Under the pieces are notes generated by a model that made no database searches, was not told the DNA's origin, and saw nothing but the letters and a program-made list of their open reading frames with translations. Both the position numbers and the translations under genes were made by a program. Source: Pectobacterium actinidiae (GTDB lineage Bacteria > Pseudomonadota > Gammaproteobacteria > Enterobacterales > Enterobacteriaceae). Taken from it: 64,000 bases of DNA. Location: contig NZ_JRMH01000001.1 in the NCBI RefSeq assembly GCF_000803315.1, positions 3,348,001 through 3,412,000 on the forward strand. Direction: 5' to 3'. Below, piece after piece: positions 61,423 to 64,000 of this stretch (position 1 is the stretch's first letter; each line of letters begins with the position of its first letter).

Positions 61423-64000
61423 TTAATCTTGTCGTGCGACTATCTGTTCGCCTTCAACATCTAATGTGATCGGTTTACCGGGTATCAATTTCCCCCCCAG
61501 TATCTGCTGGGCGAGTGGGTTCTCTATCAGTTGCTGTATTGCTCTTTTGAGCGGACGTGCACCATAAACAGGATCAAACCCGACTTCCCCTAGCATATCT
61601 AAAGCAGCCGCCGTAATCGTGACGCTATATCCACGCTCTTCAAGACGCTTGTACAGTCTCTGGAGCTGGATTTGTGCGATAGACGTAATATGTGTCCTTC
61701 CCAGTGGATGGAATACCACGACTTCATCGATACGGTTGATAAACTCGGGGCGGAAGCTGTGGCTAACGACTTCAAGCACCATATCTCTCATTTCGGTATA
61801 GCTGCGCTCACCAAAACGTTCCTGAATAAGGTCAGATCCCAAGTTTGACGTCATGATGACCACAGTATTACGGAAGTCGACCGTTCTGCCCTGCCCATCA
61901 GTAAGGCGGCCATCATCTAATACCTGAAGCAAGATATTAAATACATCAGGGTGTGCCTTTTCGATCTCGTCCAACAAAATGACCGAATAAGGACGACGGC
62001 GTACCGCTTCCGTCAGATATCCCCCTTCTTCGTAACCGACATAGCCAGGAGGCGCACCGACCAAACGTGAAACTGAATGTTTCTCCATAAACTCAGACAT
62101 ATCGATACGCACCATCGCGTCGTCACTGTCGAAGAGGAAAGTCGCCAGCGTTTTGCAGAGTTCAGTTTTCCCAACGCCTGTTGGTCCAAGGAACAGGAAC
62201 GAGCCAATAGGACGATTCGGGTCGGATAACCCTGCTCGACTACGACGGATAGAATTCGCTACCGCTTCAACAGCTTCGTTCTGCCCGATCACTCGCTGGT
62301 GCAATTCATCTTCCATGCGTAATAGTTTTTCTTTCTCACTTTCCAACATGCGAGAAACAGGAATCCCAGTCCAACGCGCCAGCACATCAGCGATTTCGAC
62401 ATCCGTTACACGATTACGCCAGCAAATGCATCGTTTTCCCTTCCTGCTGCGTCGCTGCTGCCAGTTGTTTCTCTAGCTCAGGAATTTTGCCGTATTGCAG
62501 CTCAGACATTCTGCCAAGATCGCCCTGACGGCGAGCCTGTTCCAGCGCAATTTTCGCCTGTTCTAAAGACGCTTTGATATTCTGTGTTCCCGTGAGTGAC
62601 GCTTTTTCTGCTTTCCACTCTTCCTCTTGTTGGGAATATTCACGCTCTTTCTGGTCAAGTTCCGCGCTCAGCAATTCAAGCCGCTTTTGGCTGGCTTCAT
62701 CAGATTCTTTTTTCAGCGCCTGATGCTCCAGCTTTAACTGGATGATTCGGCGTTCAAGCCGATCGAGGGGCTCTGGTTTCGAATCAATTTGAATACGAAT
62801 ACTGGATGCCGCCTCGTCAATCAGGTCAATCGCTTTATCCGGCAATTGGCGATCCGCGATATAGCGATGAGAGAGCATGGCTGCCGCAACAATCGCGGGG
62901 TCAGTAATTTGTACATGATGGTGCAATTCATAGCGCTCTTTCAGCCCACGCAGAATCGCAATTGTGTCTTCAACGGTCGGTTCAGCGACAAACACTTTCT
63001 GGAAACGACGCTCAAGGGCCGCATCTTTTTCAATATATTGCCGATACTCATCAAGCGTTGTCGCCCCGACGCAATGCAACTCACCACGAGCCAGCGCAGG
63101 CTTTAGCATATTGCCGGCATCCATCGCGCCATCGGCTTTACCTGCTCCTACCATAGTATGAAGTTCATCAATAAACAGAATGACGTTACCTTCCTGCTTA
63201 GACAGATCGTTGAGCACGCCTTTCAAACGCTCTTCAAACTCGCCACGATATTTCGCACCAGCCACTAGCGCGCCCATATCCAGTGAAAGTACGCGCTTGT
63301 TTTTCAGGCCTTCGGGCACTTCGCCATTAACGATGCGCTGAGCTAACCCTTCCACAATCGCGGTTTTACCCACACCAGGCTCACCGATTAATACCGGGTT
63401 ATTTTTGGTTCGACGTTGTAGGACCTGAATAGTGCGGCGAATTTCTTCATCGCGCCCAATTACTGGGTCGAGTTTGCCTTGTTCCGCACGTTCCGTGAGG
63501 TCAATCGTGAATTTCTTTAATGCCTGGCGCTGATCTTCAGCCCCCTGATCGTTCACTTGCTCGCCTCCTCTCACCTGATCGATAGCGTTTGTGACAACTT
63601 GCTGCGTGACGCCCGCCTTTTTCAATATCTCCCCCAGCGTACCGCGAGACTCTAAAGCAGCAAGCACGAAAAGTTCCGAGGAAATAAAGGTATCGCCGCG
63701 CTTTTGCGCCAGTTTGTCGCACATATTCAATGCGCGGACTAATTCGTTCGAAGGTTGGACATCCCCATCAGTGCCTTCAACCTGAGGCAAACGCGTGATT
63801 GCCTGGTCGATTTCGGTTTTCAGGTGGTTAAGATTGGCTCCGGCAACAGTCAGAAGTGGACCAACAGTTCCACCATCCTGATGAAGCAAAGCGCTCATCA
63901 AATGAAGTGGTTCAATAAACTGGTGGTCGCGCCCAAGGGCAAGAGACTGGGCATCAGCAAGAGCAAGTTGGAATTTGTTGGTAAGACGATCCAGACGCAT
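61423..64000 (-). pseudogene. clpB: clpB, ATP-dependent disaggregase, broken by a +1 frameshift
   Basis: ClpB refolds aggregated proteins with DnaK. The gene starts at the window edge (ATG at 64000, [18 protein letters not shown], the family start). The first frame carries the N-domain, NBD1 (Walker [10 protein letters not shown]) and the coiled-coil middle domain, then reads KTMHLLA and stops at 62414. The homologous continuation [16 protein letters not shown] is in the next frame, followed by NBD2 (GPTGVGKTE) to the stop at 61423. One extra base (a G on the coding strand, near 62419-62420 in CTGGCGTAAT) explains it. Without it the protein is 858 residues (E. coli 857). It is a true mutation or a sequencing error. 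The downstream frame could initiate at GTG 62385 and give a 320-residue fragment. Confidence 0.9.

Noticed and set aside
62385..62440. Programmed frameshifting in clpB
   Set aside because: No slippery heptamer or downstream structure like known programmed sites is seen, and clpB is not known to use frameshifting; an indel mutation or sequencing error is simpler.

Overview
The window is a chromosomal segment of a soft-rot enterobacterium, most likely Pectobacterium. Almost every protein reads as a close relative of an Escherichia coli protein, and gene order from cdaR to speD follows E. coli minutes 3-4 in reverse. The moderate GC content and the ERIC-type intergenic repeats also fit the Pectobacterium/Yersinia side of the Enterobacterales. 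The genus is inferred; no search was run.

Layout. 1-2.3 kb: an aldo/keto reductase cut by the window edge, a TetR regulator and a DoxX membrane protein. 2.3-6.4 kb: a sulfate ABC importer (cysA, cysW, cysT and an Sbp-type binding protein), with the binding-protein gene separated from the rest by a terminator and a small inverted-repeat element. 6.6-16 kb: cdaR, degP, dgt, mtnN-btuF, a small secreted protein, erpA and hemL. 16-18.9 kb: a GST and a divergent MocR-type regulator/LysE-type exporter pair. 18.9-22.7 kb: fhuB-fhuD-fhuC behind a Fur box but with no fhuA receptor gene. 23.3-36 kb: mrcB, hrpB, thpR, sfsA, dksA, gluQ, pcnB, folK, panB, panC and panD. 36.1-36.7 kb: an IS200-type insertion. 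36.7-45.5 kb: yadH-yadG, can, hpt, a GNAT protein, a two-gene Fbp-like ABC transporter, yacC, speE and speD. 46-50 kb: nrdHIEF behind a paired NrdR box that overlaps a sigma70 promoter. 50.1-55.8 kb: tRNA-Asp, dnaQ/rnhA, yafS, gloB, mltD, yafD and a second tRNA-Asp. 55.8-61.3 kb: a complete rRNA operon on the minus strand (16S, tRNA-Glu, 23S, 5S, tRNA-Asp) with P1/P2 promoters. 61.4-64 kb: clpB, disrupted by a one-base frameshift.

How the genes work together. Coherent sets are sulfate uptake (sbp/cysTWA), ferric hydroxamate transport (fhuCDB), pantothenate synthesis (panB, panC, panD), spermidine synthesis (speE, speD), class Ib ribonucleotide reduction (nrdHIEF) and replication fidelity (dnaQ with rnhA). 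The rRNA operon joins clpB plus a tRNA-Glu spacer (the E. coli rrnG neighbourhood) to the aspU-yafD-dnaQ block (the E. coli rrnH neighbourhood), so it marks a rearrangement point relative to E. coli.

The least-explained material lies between genes. (1) A family of about 300-360 bp, with one copy after mrcB and one after speD, both in sense orientation and both starting 25-30 nt after the stop codon; the hairpins of the two copies keep pairing while changing sequence. (2) A string of short hairpins inside the mrcB copy is also found in the ERIC elements. (3) A 112-113 bp inverted-repeat element occurs in two copies. I saw no CRISPR array, prophage, toxin-antitoxin pair or recognisable defence system.
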